In this document: positions 41,918 through 50,824 of the stretch, in pieces | Layout: every line of letters starts with the position of its first letter | Position numbering within the stretch: position 1 is the stretch's first letter | From: Stenotrophomonas sp. UBA7346 | Lineage (GTDB): Bacteria > Pseudomonadota > Gammaproteobacteria > Xanthomonadales > Xanthomonadaceae | DNA: 64,000 nucleotides | Direction of reading: 5' to 3' | Assembly (NCBI GenBank): GCA_002471015.1 | Contig: DKPB01000029.1 | Coordinates: forward strand, 62,001-126,000 | The notes under the pieces: generated by a model | The model's database searches: none | Seen by the model: only the letters and a program-made list of their open reading frames with translations | Told to the model about the DNA's origin: nothing | Made by a program: the position numbers and the translations under genes

Positions 41918-44900
41918 ATGGCACGGGAATCCATGAGCTTAAGACCCTTTTTCAACACCAGCACGCAAGAACTCGCCGCGCTGTTTGATACCGCAGCAGC
42001 ACAGCAGGATCTGTCCACGCTGAAAGTCTTGGCGCACGAACTTAGGCATCGCGACCGGCCGGCGGCCCAGCAGCTGAAGCGCAAGCTCCATGTCTTTTTA
42101 AAAGGCCAGAAGAAGCGAAGCCCGCGCCAGCCTCCAAGCTCCCCTGCGGCTGATTTTCCGGATGTCGGTTTTGAAGCGGCAGAAGATGCCCCGCCGAGTT
42201 TCGAAACTGCCCAGACCACCCCACCTTCTAATCAGCAGGCACCCAAGCGTATGACGGACCCCCATATCATCGAGCGCTTGAAGGGCCTGCTGGAGTATGT
42301 GCGCCAGACTGCCTACCTGAAAGGCAAGCCAAGCCGTCAGGTCGAACAGCACAACAGTTTCAAAGCCTACGAGCACGAGTTGCGTGGACTGCCCGGGATT
42401 CACTTCGATACCGGAACTGCCGACGACGATACTTGGCTGCGGGTAGAGCGCCTGCATGAAAGCAAGCCGCCCGCCCCGCAAACGCCGCTGCTGGCTGAAT
42501 TCATCACCCAATCCAACACCCCGACCAAAGAGCCGGGACTAGCATCGCATGCCTCCCGCACACAGTTGGCTTCCCTGGGAATGGAAGCCCCCGCTCTGAT
42601 GGAGGGCGAAAATCCTGCGCAAGCACTGGCAATTGATGCTTTGCCGCTCAAGGAACAGCTACACGGCGAACTGAAGACTTATATCACCCACGTCTGGCAA
42701 CCTTGGGCTGACGAAGAAAAGGAAGTCCGCAAGACCATTTCGAAATACGCGGATCTGTTTGCCAGCTACCAGATGTTGCAGGGCAACCTGGTGGATTCGC
42801 CGCTGGAGTTGGTACTGGGCGTGGGCCTTGCGGTATGGGACCTGCCGGATGGGAAACTGACGTATCCGCTGATTTCGCAGCTGGTCGAGCTGTCCATTGA
42901 CGAGCATAGCCACGCGATGGAGGTGCGCCCGCGCTCACTGGATGCGCGCCTGGAACTGGACGTATATACCGCGCTGGACAACCCTGGGGTGGCCGAGGTT
43001 GCCCGCCTGGGCAAGGAGCACTTCAAAGCCGGCGATGGGCAGGTCAATCCGTTTGTACCCAGCACCTTCGAACCCGTACTGAAAGCCGCCTCCTCACTGC
43101 TGGACAGCAAGGGTGGGTACTGGCCATCGCACACTACGCCCGATGACCGCCAGCTACCGAAAGCCAACGAGCACCTGTTGGTAACGGATACCTGGGTACT
43201 GTTTGTACGGCCACGCACGTCAAGCCTGTTTGTGCAGGACTTGGAGCGCTTTGAGGCGTTGGTGGAAACCGGGGTGGATCTGGACGCACTCTCTCCGGCC
43301 ACATTGGCACTGCTGGCCGATCCATCGCAGCAGATCCATGAGGTCGCGCCGGCCAATTACCGCGGCCTGTCCAATATCGACCGGCAAGCAGGAACCTCGG
43401 CCAAGGCCAAGGATCTGTTCTTCCCGATGCCGTACAACGACGAGCAGGTGCAGATCGTGCACATGCTGGACCATCAAGACGGTGTCGTTGTGCAGGGCCC
43501 TCCGGGTACCGGCAAGACCCACACCATTGCCAACGTCATCTCGCATTACCTGGCGCTCGGTAAGCGGGTGCTGGTCACGTCGATGAAAGATCCCGCCCTG
43601 GCCGTTCTGCAGGAAAAGCTGCCGGCTGAGATTCGCCCATTGGCAATCAGCCTGCTCAGCAGTGAAGCTGACGGAATGAAGCAGTTTGAACATGCCATCC
43701 GGCATATCGCCGCAGAAGTCAGCCGCATCGACAAGCAGGAGATGCGCGGCCAGATAAGTCAGTACGAGCTGGATATTGACCGCCTGCATGCACAGATTGC
43801 GAAGACCGAGTACCAGATTGGACAGTGGGCGAAGAAGAACCTGGAGCCCATTTCGCTGGATGGCGATGTATTGCAACCGCTGGATATCGCCAAGGAAATC
43901 GCGCGACACCCGGATGAAGCCGCTTGGATAGCAGACCCTCTTACCGTTGCCGCTGAGCATGCCGCCCAGTTTGGGGATGCGGACATCGTGGCACTGCGCA
44001 ATGCGCGCATGGCATTGGCTGAGGACCTGCCATTGCTTCAGCAGTGCCTACCGGCCGTGGACGCGTTCCCGGAGCCGGCAAAGCTGCGGCAGCTTCACTT
44101 GGACCTGAGCCATCTCATGCACTTGAATGCACAGGTAAGCAATGCTGCGCTGCCAGCGTTGCGCGATATGGAGCAATCCAGTGTCGATGAGGCGATGCAG
44201 TTGCACACCCGTGTTCTCGGCCTGCGGGAGAGCCGCGAGTGGCTGGACAATGCGGGTTACGACTGGCTGCCGCAACTGGAGTTACGGATGCGCCGTGCCG
44301 ACTCCGCGGACGCGCTGCTCAAGCTTCTGGCCACGATTCGCAACGAAATCCGTGACCTGCTCGCCTACAGGACGCAATTCATTGCGCGCCCGGTAACCCT
44401 GCCCGAAGGAGTCGCAAACAACCCCGACATGGCGGAGGCCGTCGACAATCTTGCCCAAGGCAGGAAGCCGTTTGGTCTGGCTGGCCTGTTCGGCAAGGCC
44501 TCCGAGAAGAAGCTGATTGAGCAGATCCAACTGGTCGGAAATGCGCCCCAGGGAGAGCACGATTGGGCCCATGTGCTGCAGTATGTCCGCTTCATGCAAG
44601 ACTGCTCCGCAATGGTTGTGCGCTGGGATGCCTTGGCGCTGGAGCTGAGCCTGCCCAGTTTCAGCACTCCGCAGGCATTGATCATGCGCGGCAGCGACTA
44701 TCTGTTGGTATTGGATAAACTGCAAAATCTGCTGCGGGAAGAAAAATCGGTCTCGGATCTTCTCCAGGCACTGCTACCAACATGGCCGGATGCGGGCAAG
44801 AAGCCGTATGACAGCGCATTTATGCAAAAAGCGCGGGATATTCTGGATAACAACCTCACTCGTGCCCGGTTGGCAGACACATGGCAGGTAAAGCACCGTT

Positions 44901-46819
44901 TTGTCGAAGCTTTGGCCAATGCCAAGGGCGAGATTGTCGACGCAATCAGTACCTTCTTGAACGAACGCCTGGGCGATAGCGCGGTAGCAGAGACCGAACT
45001 GATGGCCGAGTGGACGAAGCTGATGATGGAGTTGCGCCGTCAACACAGCCAACGCCCACAGCTGCAATGCGTGCGCGAAGTAAGCGCGAAGATCGAAGCC
45101 TCCGGTGCACCGAAGTGGGCACAGCAGCTGCGCAACGAGCCCGTGACGACTACGCAGGACGCCCAGCTTCCCGACAACTGGAAGGCCCTTTGGCGCTACC
45201 GCCGCCTGCTCACCCTGGTCGAATCCATGGATGGCAGAGCTGAGCTGGCCTTGTTGTCGAAGCAGCGCAATGAGCTTGAGAAGGACCTGTCCCGGCTTTA
45301 TCAGAAGGCCGTTACAACACGAACTTGGCTGAAGATGGCCGAGAAGGCAACGCCGATGGTTCGATCCGCGCTGGAGGCCTACCGCGTTGCGATTTCACGC
45401 ATCGGCCGAGGCACCGGTGTTCGTGCGCCACGCTACCGAAAAGATGCACGTGATGCCGCCGCACAGGCCAGCCCAGCCATTCCTTGCTGGATCATGCCGC
45501 ATTACCGAATCAGCGAATCCCTGCCCGTCGCGCTGGGAGAGTTTGATCTGGTCATCATCGATGAGGCCTCGCAGTCGGATTTGACAGCAATGCCTGCGCT
45601 GTTGCGCGCAAAGAAGGTATTGATCGTAGGCGATGACCAGCAGGTTTCACCGGAAGGCGTTGGACTGGAAGAAGAGAAGATCCGAAGCCTGATGGGGCAG
45701 TTCCTTGGCAACCAGGTGGGCCTGTACCGGCCGCAGATGTCGCCGGACAAATCGATCTACGACCTGTTCAAGGTGGTGTTTGCCCAAGGCCAGATCATGC
45801 TGCGGGAGCATTTTCGCTGTGTGGGCCCGATCATCGAGTACTCCAAACGCGAATTCTACAACCACGAGTTGCGGCCGTTGCGCATGCCACTTGCTTCCGA
45901 ACGCATGGATCCACCGTTGATCGACGTGCACGTGATCGACGGACAACGTGGCAACGGCAAGACCAATCAGGGTGAAGCGCGCTTCATTCTGGAAGAGATA
46001 AAAAGGATCGTCGGCGATCAGAGCATGAGCCGGCGCAGCATTGGCGTTGTGTCGCTGCTGGGCAGTGAGCAAGCGCAACTGGTTTGGGACCTGGTTGTAA
46101 GAGAACTCGGCGAGGATGCAATCCAACGCCACCAGATGGCTTTTGGTGATGCCCGTACCTTCCAGGGTAAAGAGCGTGACATCGTGTTCCTGTCGATGGT
46201 CGATTCGGGCCGTGCCCAGGCTTCCTCTCAGGACATGTTCCGCCAGCGCTACAACGTTGCAGCCTCCCGCGCTCGGGACCGAATGTATCTGGTCCGCAGC
46301 ATCACTCAGGACGAGCTCAGCAAGACAGACAAGTTGCGGAGCAGCCTGATACAGCACTTCCAGGCGCCATACACCCAGAACGAAGAAGAAGTAAGCGACC
46401 TCCGCCAGTTGTGTGAATCACCTTTTGAGCGTGAGGTGTTTGATGCCCTGGTCGAACGCGGCTATCGCGTACAGCCACAAGTGAAGGTCGGCAGCTACCG
46501 CATCGATCTTGTCGTGGAAGGCGAGCAAGACGCGCGTTTGGCTGTTGAGTGTGACGGCGACAGATATCACGGACCAGACCAATGGGATCACGATATGCGG
46601 CGTCAACGCGTATTGGAGCGCGCAGGTTGGCACTTCTGGCGTTGTTTCGCGTCGAACTTCGTCCTGCACCGTGAGGCCTTGCTGGCCGATCTGACCGACA
46701 CGTTGCGCAGGCGGGGTATTGAACCTCTTGGCACACAGAACGCGGTTCGCAGCCTGCATAGCCAAAGCCGAACTTATGAGGCGTTTCCCATTGAGCCCGC
46801 CGCTGAGCTCATGTCCTGA
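41918..46819 (+). CDS. Giant SF1 (Upf1/Dna2-like) helicase with C-terminal Vsr/DUF559-like nuclease domain
   Basis: The protein has 1633 residues. The N-terminal third is not assignable. Walker A VQGPPGTGKTHT lies near residues 523-534, DEAS (Walker B) near 1210, VGDDQQVSP follows, and TFQGKERDIVFLSMV with YNVAASRARDRMYLV form the motifs V and VI region near 1410-1450. The last 150 residues resemble very-short-patch-repair/DUF559 nucleases: ESPFEREVFDALVERGY then YRIDLVVE and AVECDGDRYH. Helicase-nuclease fusions of this kind occur in phage-defence islands. Start choices: ATG at 41918, TTG at 41912 (GGGAG upstream) or ATG at 41933. A defence role is inference. Confidence 0.82.
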   Translation: MARESMSLRPFFNTSTQELAALFDTAAAQQDLSTLKVLAHELRHRDRPAAQQLKRKLHVFLKGQKKRSPRQPPSSPAADFPDVGFEAAEDAPPSFETAQTTPPSNQQAPKRMTDPHIIERLKGLLEYVRQTAYLKGKPSRQVEQHNSFKAYEHELRGLPGIHFDTGTADDDTWLRVERLHESKPPAPQTPLLAEFITQSNTPTKEPGLASHASRTQLASLGMEAPALMEGENPAQALAIDALPLKEQLHGELKTYITHVWQPWADEEKEVRKTISKYADLFASYQMLQGNLVDSPLELVLGVGLAVWDLPDGKLTYPLISQLVELSIDEHSHAMEVRPRSLDARLELDVYTALDNPGVAEVARLGKEHFKAGDGQVNPFVPSTFEPVLKAASSLLDSKGGYWPSHTTPDDRQLPKANEHLLVTDTWVLFVRPRTSSLFVQDLERFEALVETGVDLDALSPATLALLADPSQQIHEVAPANYRGLSNIDRQAGTSAKAKDLFFPMPYNDEQVQIVHMLDHQDGVVVQGPPGTGKTHTIANVISHYLALGKRVLVTSMKDPALAVLQEKLPAEIRPLAISLLSSEADGMKQFEHAIRHIAAEVSRIDKQEMRGQISQYELDIDRLHAQIAKTEYQIGQWAKKNLEPISLDGDVLQPLDIAKEIARHPDEAAWIADPLTVAAEHAAQFGDADIVALRNARMALAEDLPLLQQCLPAVDAFPEPAKLRQLHLDLSHLMHLNAQVSNAALPALRDMEQSSVDEAMQLHTRVLGLRESREWLDNAGYDWLPQLELRMRRADSADALLKLLATIRNEIRDLLAYRTQFIARPVTLPEGVANNPDMAEAVDNLAQGRKPFGLAGLFGKASEKKLIEQIQLVGNAPQGEHDWAHVLQYVRFMQDCSAMVVRWDALALELSLPSFSTPQALIMRGSDYLLVLDKLQNLLREEKSVSDLLQALLPTWPDAGKKPYDSAFMQKARDILDNNLTRARLADTWQVKHRFVEALANAKGEIVDAISTFLNERLGDSAVAETELMAEWTKLMMELRRQHSQRPQLQCVREVSAKIEASGAPKWAQQLRNEPVTTTQDAQLPDNWKALWRYRRLLTLVESMDGRAELALLSKQRNELEKDLSRLYQKAVTTRTWLKMAEKATPMVRSALEAYRVAISRIGRGTGVRAPRYRKDARDAAAQASPAIPCWIMPHYRISESLPVALGEFDLVIIDEASQSDLTAMPALLRAKKVLIVGDDQQVSPEGVGLEEEKIRSLMGQFLGNQVGLYRPQMSPDKSIYDLFKVVFAQGQIMLREHFRCVGPIIEYSKREFYNHELRPLRMPLASERMDPPLIDVHVIDGQRGNGKTNQGEARFILEEIKRIVGDQSMSRRSIGVVSLLGSEQAQLVWDLVVRELGEDAIQRHQMAFGDARTFQGKERDIVFLSMVDSGRAQASSQDMFRQRYNVAASRARDRMYLVRSITQDELSKTDKLRSSLIQHFQAPYTQNEEEVSDLRQLCESPFEREVFDALVERGYRVQPQVKVGSYRIDLVVEGEQDARLAVECDGDRYHGPDQWDHDMRRQRVLERAGWHFWRCFASNFVLHREALLADLTDTLRRRGIEPLGTQNAVRSLHSQSRTYEAFPIEPAAELMS

Positions 46820-47376
46820 TCTAGCGGCCGACTGGATTTTGATCGTGAACTCATTCAGTTAGCCGCGCCGTTGGCGAGAGTGCTGGCAACATTGTCCGAG
46901 AGGAGCAGCGACCAGCTCCCTCTGTTGTGCCAAGAACCTGGGACGATTTGGCGTTTGCCGGCAGGCAGGCGGCTCAGAAAATGCCCCAAGCTCCCAGCCT
47001 CGCTCCTTCGGGACAGTCCGCCGCAGGTGGCAGAGGGGACGGCGCTGGGGGTTCTGCGGTATTGCTTGCGGCCTGGCATGGCCGGGTGTCACTGCAATCT
47101 GCTCCCTCCCTTTGGCCAGAGGCCAAGGGGAGGGTTGGGGAGGGATGCCTTGGCCTTTGGCAACGTCAAAGTCAAGATCAAGAGCTCCCCCACCCGCCCC
47201 TTCGGGGCACCCTCCCCCGCAGGCGGGAGAGGGGACGGCGCTGGCGTCCCGCACTTTGACTGCCCCCACCCGCCAAACCCCGCAAACCACAACAAAACCT
47301 ATCGGGTGAATGTCGGGGAATACACTTTTTCAGCCTTCCGATTCGCGCAGACTGCCTCTCAAAGTGAGGGGAAGCC
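46820..47376. other. Gap at the right end of the island with repeats but no recognisable gene
   Basis: This 557-base stretch separates the helicase gene from the CoA-ester lyase. It holds a CCCTCCC..GGGAGGG palindrome at 47102-47146 (core TTTGGCCAGAGGCCAAGG). At 47009-47055 and 47198-47245 are two related segments ending GAGAGGGGACGGCGCTGG and CAGAGGGGACGGCGCTGG; the second contains CCCTCCCCCGCAGGCGGGAG. No coding frame has convincing content. The right junction of the island probably lies here. Confidence 0.6.
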
Positions 47377-48228
47377 ATGCGTAGCAAGCTGTTTGTGCCC
47401 GGCGCACGTCCGGAACTGTTCGACAAGGCCTTGGCCAGTGCGGCCGATGCCCTGTCCTTCGATCTGGAGGATTCCGTCCCCGAGGCTGGCAAACAGGCGG
47501 CGCGCGCGGCCATCGCCAGCTTCCTCGCCCGTGCCGACGTGCTTGCCAGCAACAAGCTGCTGATCGTGCGCACCAACGCCACCGACAGCCCGCACTTCGC
47601 CGCCGATCTGGCTGCGATGGCGGTGCCCGGCCTGTGGCTGTTGAACATCCCCAAGGTGGAATCGGCCGCGCAGGTGCGTGAGGTCGCCGCTGCGTTGGAA
47701 CAGGCCGAGGCCGCCAATGGCGTCACCCGCCCGATCGGCCTGCTGCTGAACATCGAAACCCCGCGTGGCCTGCGTCTGGCTGCCGAGTTGGCTGGTGCGC
47801 ATCCGCGCGTGGCCGGCCTGCAGCTGGGCCTGGGTGATCTGTTCGCGCCGAACGGCATTGCCCGCACCCCGGCCAATGTCCATGCAGTGCTGTTCGCGGT
47901 GAAGATGGCCGCCACCGAAGCCGGCGTGTTTGCCTGTGACGGTGCCTGGCCGGATGTGGCCGATGCCGAGGGCTTCCAGACCGAGGCCGGCCTGGCGCAG
48001 GCGCTGGGTTTCATCGGCAAAAGCTGCATCCATCCGCGCCAGGTCGCGCTCGCCAATACCGTGTTCAGCGTGGCCGTGGCCGAAGTGGACGAGGCACGGC
48101 GTATCGTGGCCGCCGCGCAGGCCGCCAACGAGGAAGGTCGCGGTGCGTTCCTGTTCGAGGGACGCATGATCGACATGCCCTACCTGCGCAGGGCCCAAGC
48201 CCTGCTCGCCGGCGCCAGCCAGCACTGA
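47377..48228 (+). CDS. HpcH/HpaI aldolase family CoA-ester lyase (CitE-like)
   Basis: The 283-residue protein begins MRSKLFVPGARPELFDKALASAADALSFDLEDSVP and matches CitE-type lyases: FVPG.R (N-terminal), LDLEDSVP (acid residues that hold Mg2+) and the LLNIETPRGL segment with the metal-binding glutamate. Members cleave or condense CoA thioesters such as citryl-, malyl- and citramalyl-CoA. The substrate cannot be read from sequence. It precedes the symporter by 61 bases and may be cotranscribed. A CoA-transferase starts at the other end of the locus. Confidence 0.82.
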   Translation: MRSKLFVPGARPELFDKALASAADALSFDLEDSVPEAGKQAARAAIASFLARADVLASNKLLIVRTNATDSPHFAADLAAMAVPGLWLLNIPKVESAAQVREVAAALEQAEAANGVTRPIGLLLNIETPRGLRLAAELAGAHPRVAGLQLGLGDLFAPNGIARTPANVHAVLFAVKMAATEAGVFACDGAWPDVADAEGFQTEAGLAQALGFIGKSCIHPRQVALANTVFSVAVAEVDEARRIVAAAQAANEEGRGAFLFEGRMIDMPYLRRAQALLAGASQH

Positions 48229-48289
48229 TTTCCTTTACCCGGGGCAGCCGCGCGGCCGCCCTCCTTGCCTTCGTTCCGGGGTTCAACCC

Positions 48290-50689
48290 ATGTCCAAATC
48301 CGCAGCCTTCTCTTCTGCTGCCCTGTTCCAGCGCTGCCATCTGGGGCTGCGCCTGCTGCTGGCCATCACCTTGATGGCCCTGGCCGGCATCGCCTCGGCC
48401 GACAGCCTGACCTCGGTCAGCCGCACGTCATTGCCGAAGCTGCCCGACAGCCAGCCGGTGCAGGAACTGTTGGAGGTCGACGGTCGCCTGATGGCGGTAT
48501 CTGGCAAGCAGTTGTGGATGCTTGGCAAGGACAACCGCGCGTGGACGGCGCTGGACAGCCGGGGCCTGGACCTTGCCAGCATCCACGGCACCGCCGGCAA
48601 CTGGCTGCTGCTGGGAGATGCCCAAGGCCATGGCGACCGCGTGGCGCAGGTCCGCCTGAGCGGCAATACCTTGATCAGTGCCGCTGCCGTGCCCTTGCCC
48701 GCAGCGCTGCAGCGCGCCCAGCTCACCCGTCTGGACGGCGCCCTGTATGTTGCCGGCAGCGACGCCGCGGGCAGCGCACTGCTGTGGCGCAAGCCTGCCG
48801 ACAGCAGCCGCTGGCAGCCGCAGGCGATCTGGCCGGGTGCGGCACCCGCCATTTCCCTGCAGGGCCAGAAGGGCTCACTGTATGCCGTGGTCGGAGATGA
48901 CCAGGCCCAGCAGCTGTGGCGCTGGAACAGCGACAAGGGCTGGGCACAGATGCCGGCCATCGACGGCACGGTACTGCCCGGTTCGCTGCGTACCCTGGGC
49001 CAGGCCCACCTGTTGATGCAGGTGCGCGATGACGCCGGGCAGACCCATGCGCGTACCTTCCATACCATCACCAGCGCCTGGATGACCTTGGCCGATACCG
49101 ATGCGGCGATGCCGTCGACCATTGCCGCGGTGGGCAACGGCCTGGCCTGGGCTGCTGCCGATGGCAGCCTGCAGCAGTTCGAGATGCAGGGCAGCAAGCA
49201 CCTGCTGCGCTGGCTGGACTGGGCGGTGATCGTGGTCTACCTGGCGGCCATGCTGGGCATCGGTGCCTGGTTCTACTTCCAGGAAAAGCACGGCAATACC
49301 TCCGACTTCTTCGTCGGTGGCCGCAGCATTCCGTTCTGGGCCGCAGGTGTGAGCCTGTATGCCACCAACACCAGCTCGATCAGCTTCATCGCCATCCCGG
49401 CCAAGGCGTTCGAGACCAACTGGCAGTACCTGACCAACAACCTGATCGCGGTGGTCGGCCTGATCTTCGTCGCGATCTGGATCGTGCCGCTGCTGCGCCG
49501 GCTGGACCTGATGAGCGTGTTCTCCTATCTGGAAACCCGCTTCCATCCGGCCATCCGCATGCTGGCCAGCGCGCTGTGCATCGTCATGCAGATCGGCAGC
49601 CGGATGAGCGTGATCCTGTTCCTGCCGGCCCTGGCCATCTCCACCATCACCGGCCTGGATGTGGTGTGGAGCATCATGATGATGGGCATCTTCACCATCA
49701 TCTACACCACCATGGGTGGCATGAAGGCGGTCATCTGGACCGACTTCGTACAGGTGTTCGTGATGTTCGGCGGCGCCATCTTCGCCATCGGCTACATCAT
49801 CTACCAGATCAACGGCGGCGTGCCGGAGTTCGTGGCCACCGCCATGGCCGAGAACAAGACCCAGCTGTTCGATTTCAGCTTCGACCTGACCAAGGCCACG
49901 GTGTGGGGCTTCATCTTCCTGGTGCTGTTCGACGTGGTGCTCACCTTCCCCAAGGACCAGGTGTTGATGCAGCGCGTGCTGTCGACCAAGTCCGACAAGG
50001 AGGCAGGCCGCTCGGTGTGGACCTTCGCGGCGATGATGATCCCCGGCGGCTTCATCTTCTACGGCATCGGTACGGCGCTGTGGGTCTACTACCGTGACAA
50101 CCCGGAACGGATGAATCCGCTGCTGCCGATCGACGCGACCTTCCCGCTGTTCATTGCCGCCGAGCTGCCGCCGGGCGTCACCGGCCTGATCATCGCCGGC
50201 ATCTTCGCTGCTGCCATGTCCACCCTGTCCAGCATCATCAACAGCGTCTCCACGCTGGCCTCGGTCGACTTCTACGAGAAACTGAAGAAGGACGCCACGC
50301 CCAAGCAGAGCGTGCGTTTTGCCGAGTGGATCGGTGTGCTGGTCGGGCTGATCGCCATCGGCATCGCGCTGGTGATGAGCCGTTACGACATCCATTCGCT
50401 GTTCGATGTGTCCATCGAACTGGCCGGCCTGCTGGGCGGCGGCTTTGCCGGTGCCTATACGCTGGGCATGTTCACCCGCCGCGCCAATTCGCAGGGCGTG
50501 GCCATCGGTGTGGCCGGCAGCATCGCACTGACCCTGCTGTGCTGGTCGATGGACCTGGTGCACCCGTACTTCTACCTGGCCATTTCGATCTTCCTGTGCA
50601 TCGTGATCGGCTATGTGGCCAGCCTGTTCTTCCCGGCGCCGCAGCGCTCGCTGAAGGGCCTGACCATCTACAAGCAGGATGCGGTGTGA
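48290..50689 (+). CDS. Sodium:solute symporter fused to an N-terminal propeller-like domain
   Basis: The 799-residue protein has a signal-anchor (LLLAITLMALAGIASA), about 270 residues of repeated beta-rich modules (VDGRLMAVSGKQLWML, LDGALYVAGS, QLWRW and others) and then the SSS fold from about residue 305 on (WLDWAVIVVYLAAMLGIGAWF, FVGGRSIPFWAAG, SLYATNTSSISFIAIP). Repeats of the Y/V-AG..W type resemble Kelch-like beta-propellers, as in proteins fused to NanM-type domains in sialic acid loci. It may bind or process the substrate outside the membrane before uptake. It is followed by a GC-rich hairpin and a LysR gene. Confidence 0.8.
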   Translation: MSKSAAFSSAALFQRCHLGLRLLLAITLMALAGIASADSLTSVSRTSLPKLPDSQPVQELLEVDGRLMAVSGKQLWMLGKDNRAWTALDSRGLDLASIHGTAGNWLLLGDAQGHGDRVAQVRLSGNTLISAAAVPLPAALQRAQLTRLDGALYVAGSDAAGSALLWRKPADSSRWQPQAIWPGAAPAISLQGQKGSLYAVVGDDQAQQLWRWNSDKGWAQMPAIDGTVLPGSLRTLGQAHLLMQVRDDAGQTHARTFHTITSAWMTLADTDAAMPSTIAAVGNGLAWAAADGSLQQFEMQGSKHLLRWLDWAVIVVYLAAMLGIGAWFYFQEKHGNTSDFFVGGRSIPFWAAGVSLYATNTSSISFIAIPAKAFETNWQYLTNNLIAVVGLIFVAIWIVPLLRRLDLMSVFSYLETRFHPAIRMLASALCIVMQIGSRMSVILFLPALAISTITGLDVVWSIMMMGIFTIIYTTMGGMKAVIWTDFVQVFVMFGGAIFAIGYIIYQINGGVPEFVATAMAENKTQLFDFSFDLTKATVWGFIFLVLFDVVLTFPKDQVLMQRVLSTKSDKEAGRSVWTFAAMMIPGGFIFYGIGTALWVYYRDNPERMNPLLPIDATFPLFIAAELPPGVTGLIIAGIFAAAMSTLSSIINSVSTLASVDFYEKLKKDATPKQSVRFAEWIGVLVGLIAIGIALVMSRYDIHSLFDVSIELAGLLGGGFAGAYTLGMFTRRANSQGVAIGVAGSIALTLLCWSMDLVHPYFYLAISIFLCIVIGYVASLFFPAPQRSLKGLTIYKQDAV

Positions 50690-50701
50690 AGACCGGCCAG
50701 C

Positions 50702-50732
50702 ACGCCGCTGCGGCACACACCCGCAGCGGCGT
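50702..50732 (+). terminator. GC-rich hairpin after the symporter gene
   Basis: ACGCCGCTGCGG and CCGCAGCGGCGT form 12-base arms with a short A/C loop just beyond the stop codon. There is no T-tract, so termination efficiency is uncertain. Confidence 0.5.
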
Positions 50733-50824
50733 GAAGACAGGATCGGCAAAGACCATGACGTTGGTCGCATCGCTTCGCAGCGCCTGCTGGTGTAGTTTGG
50801 CGCGCAGCTGAGAGGTGTAATCGC

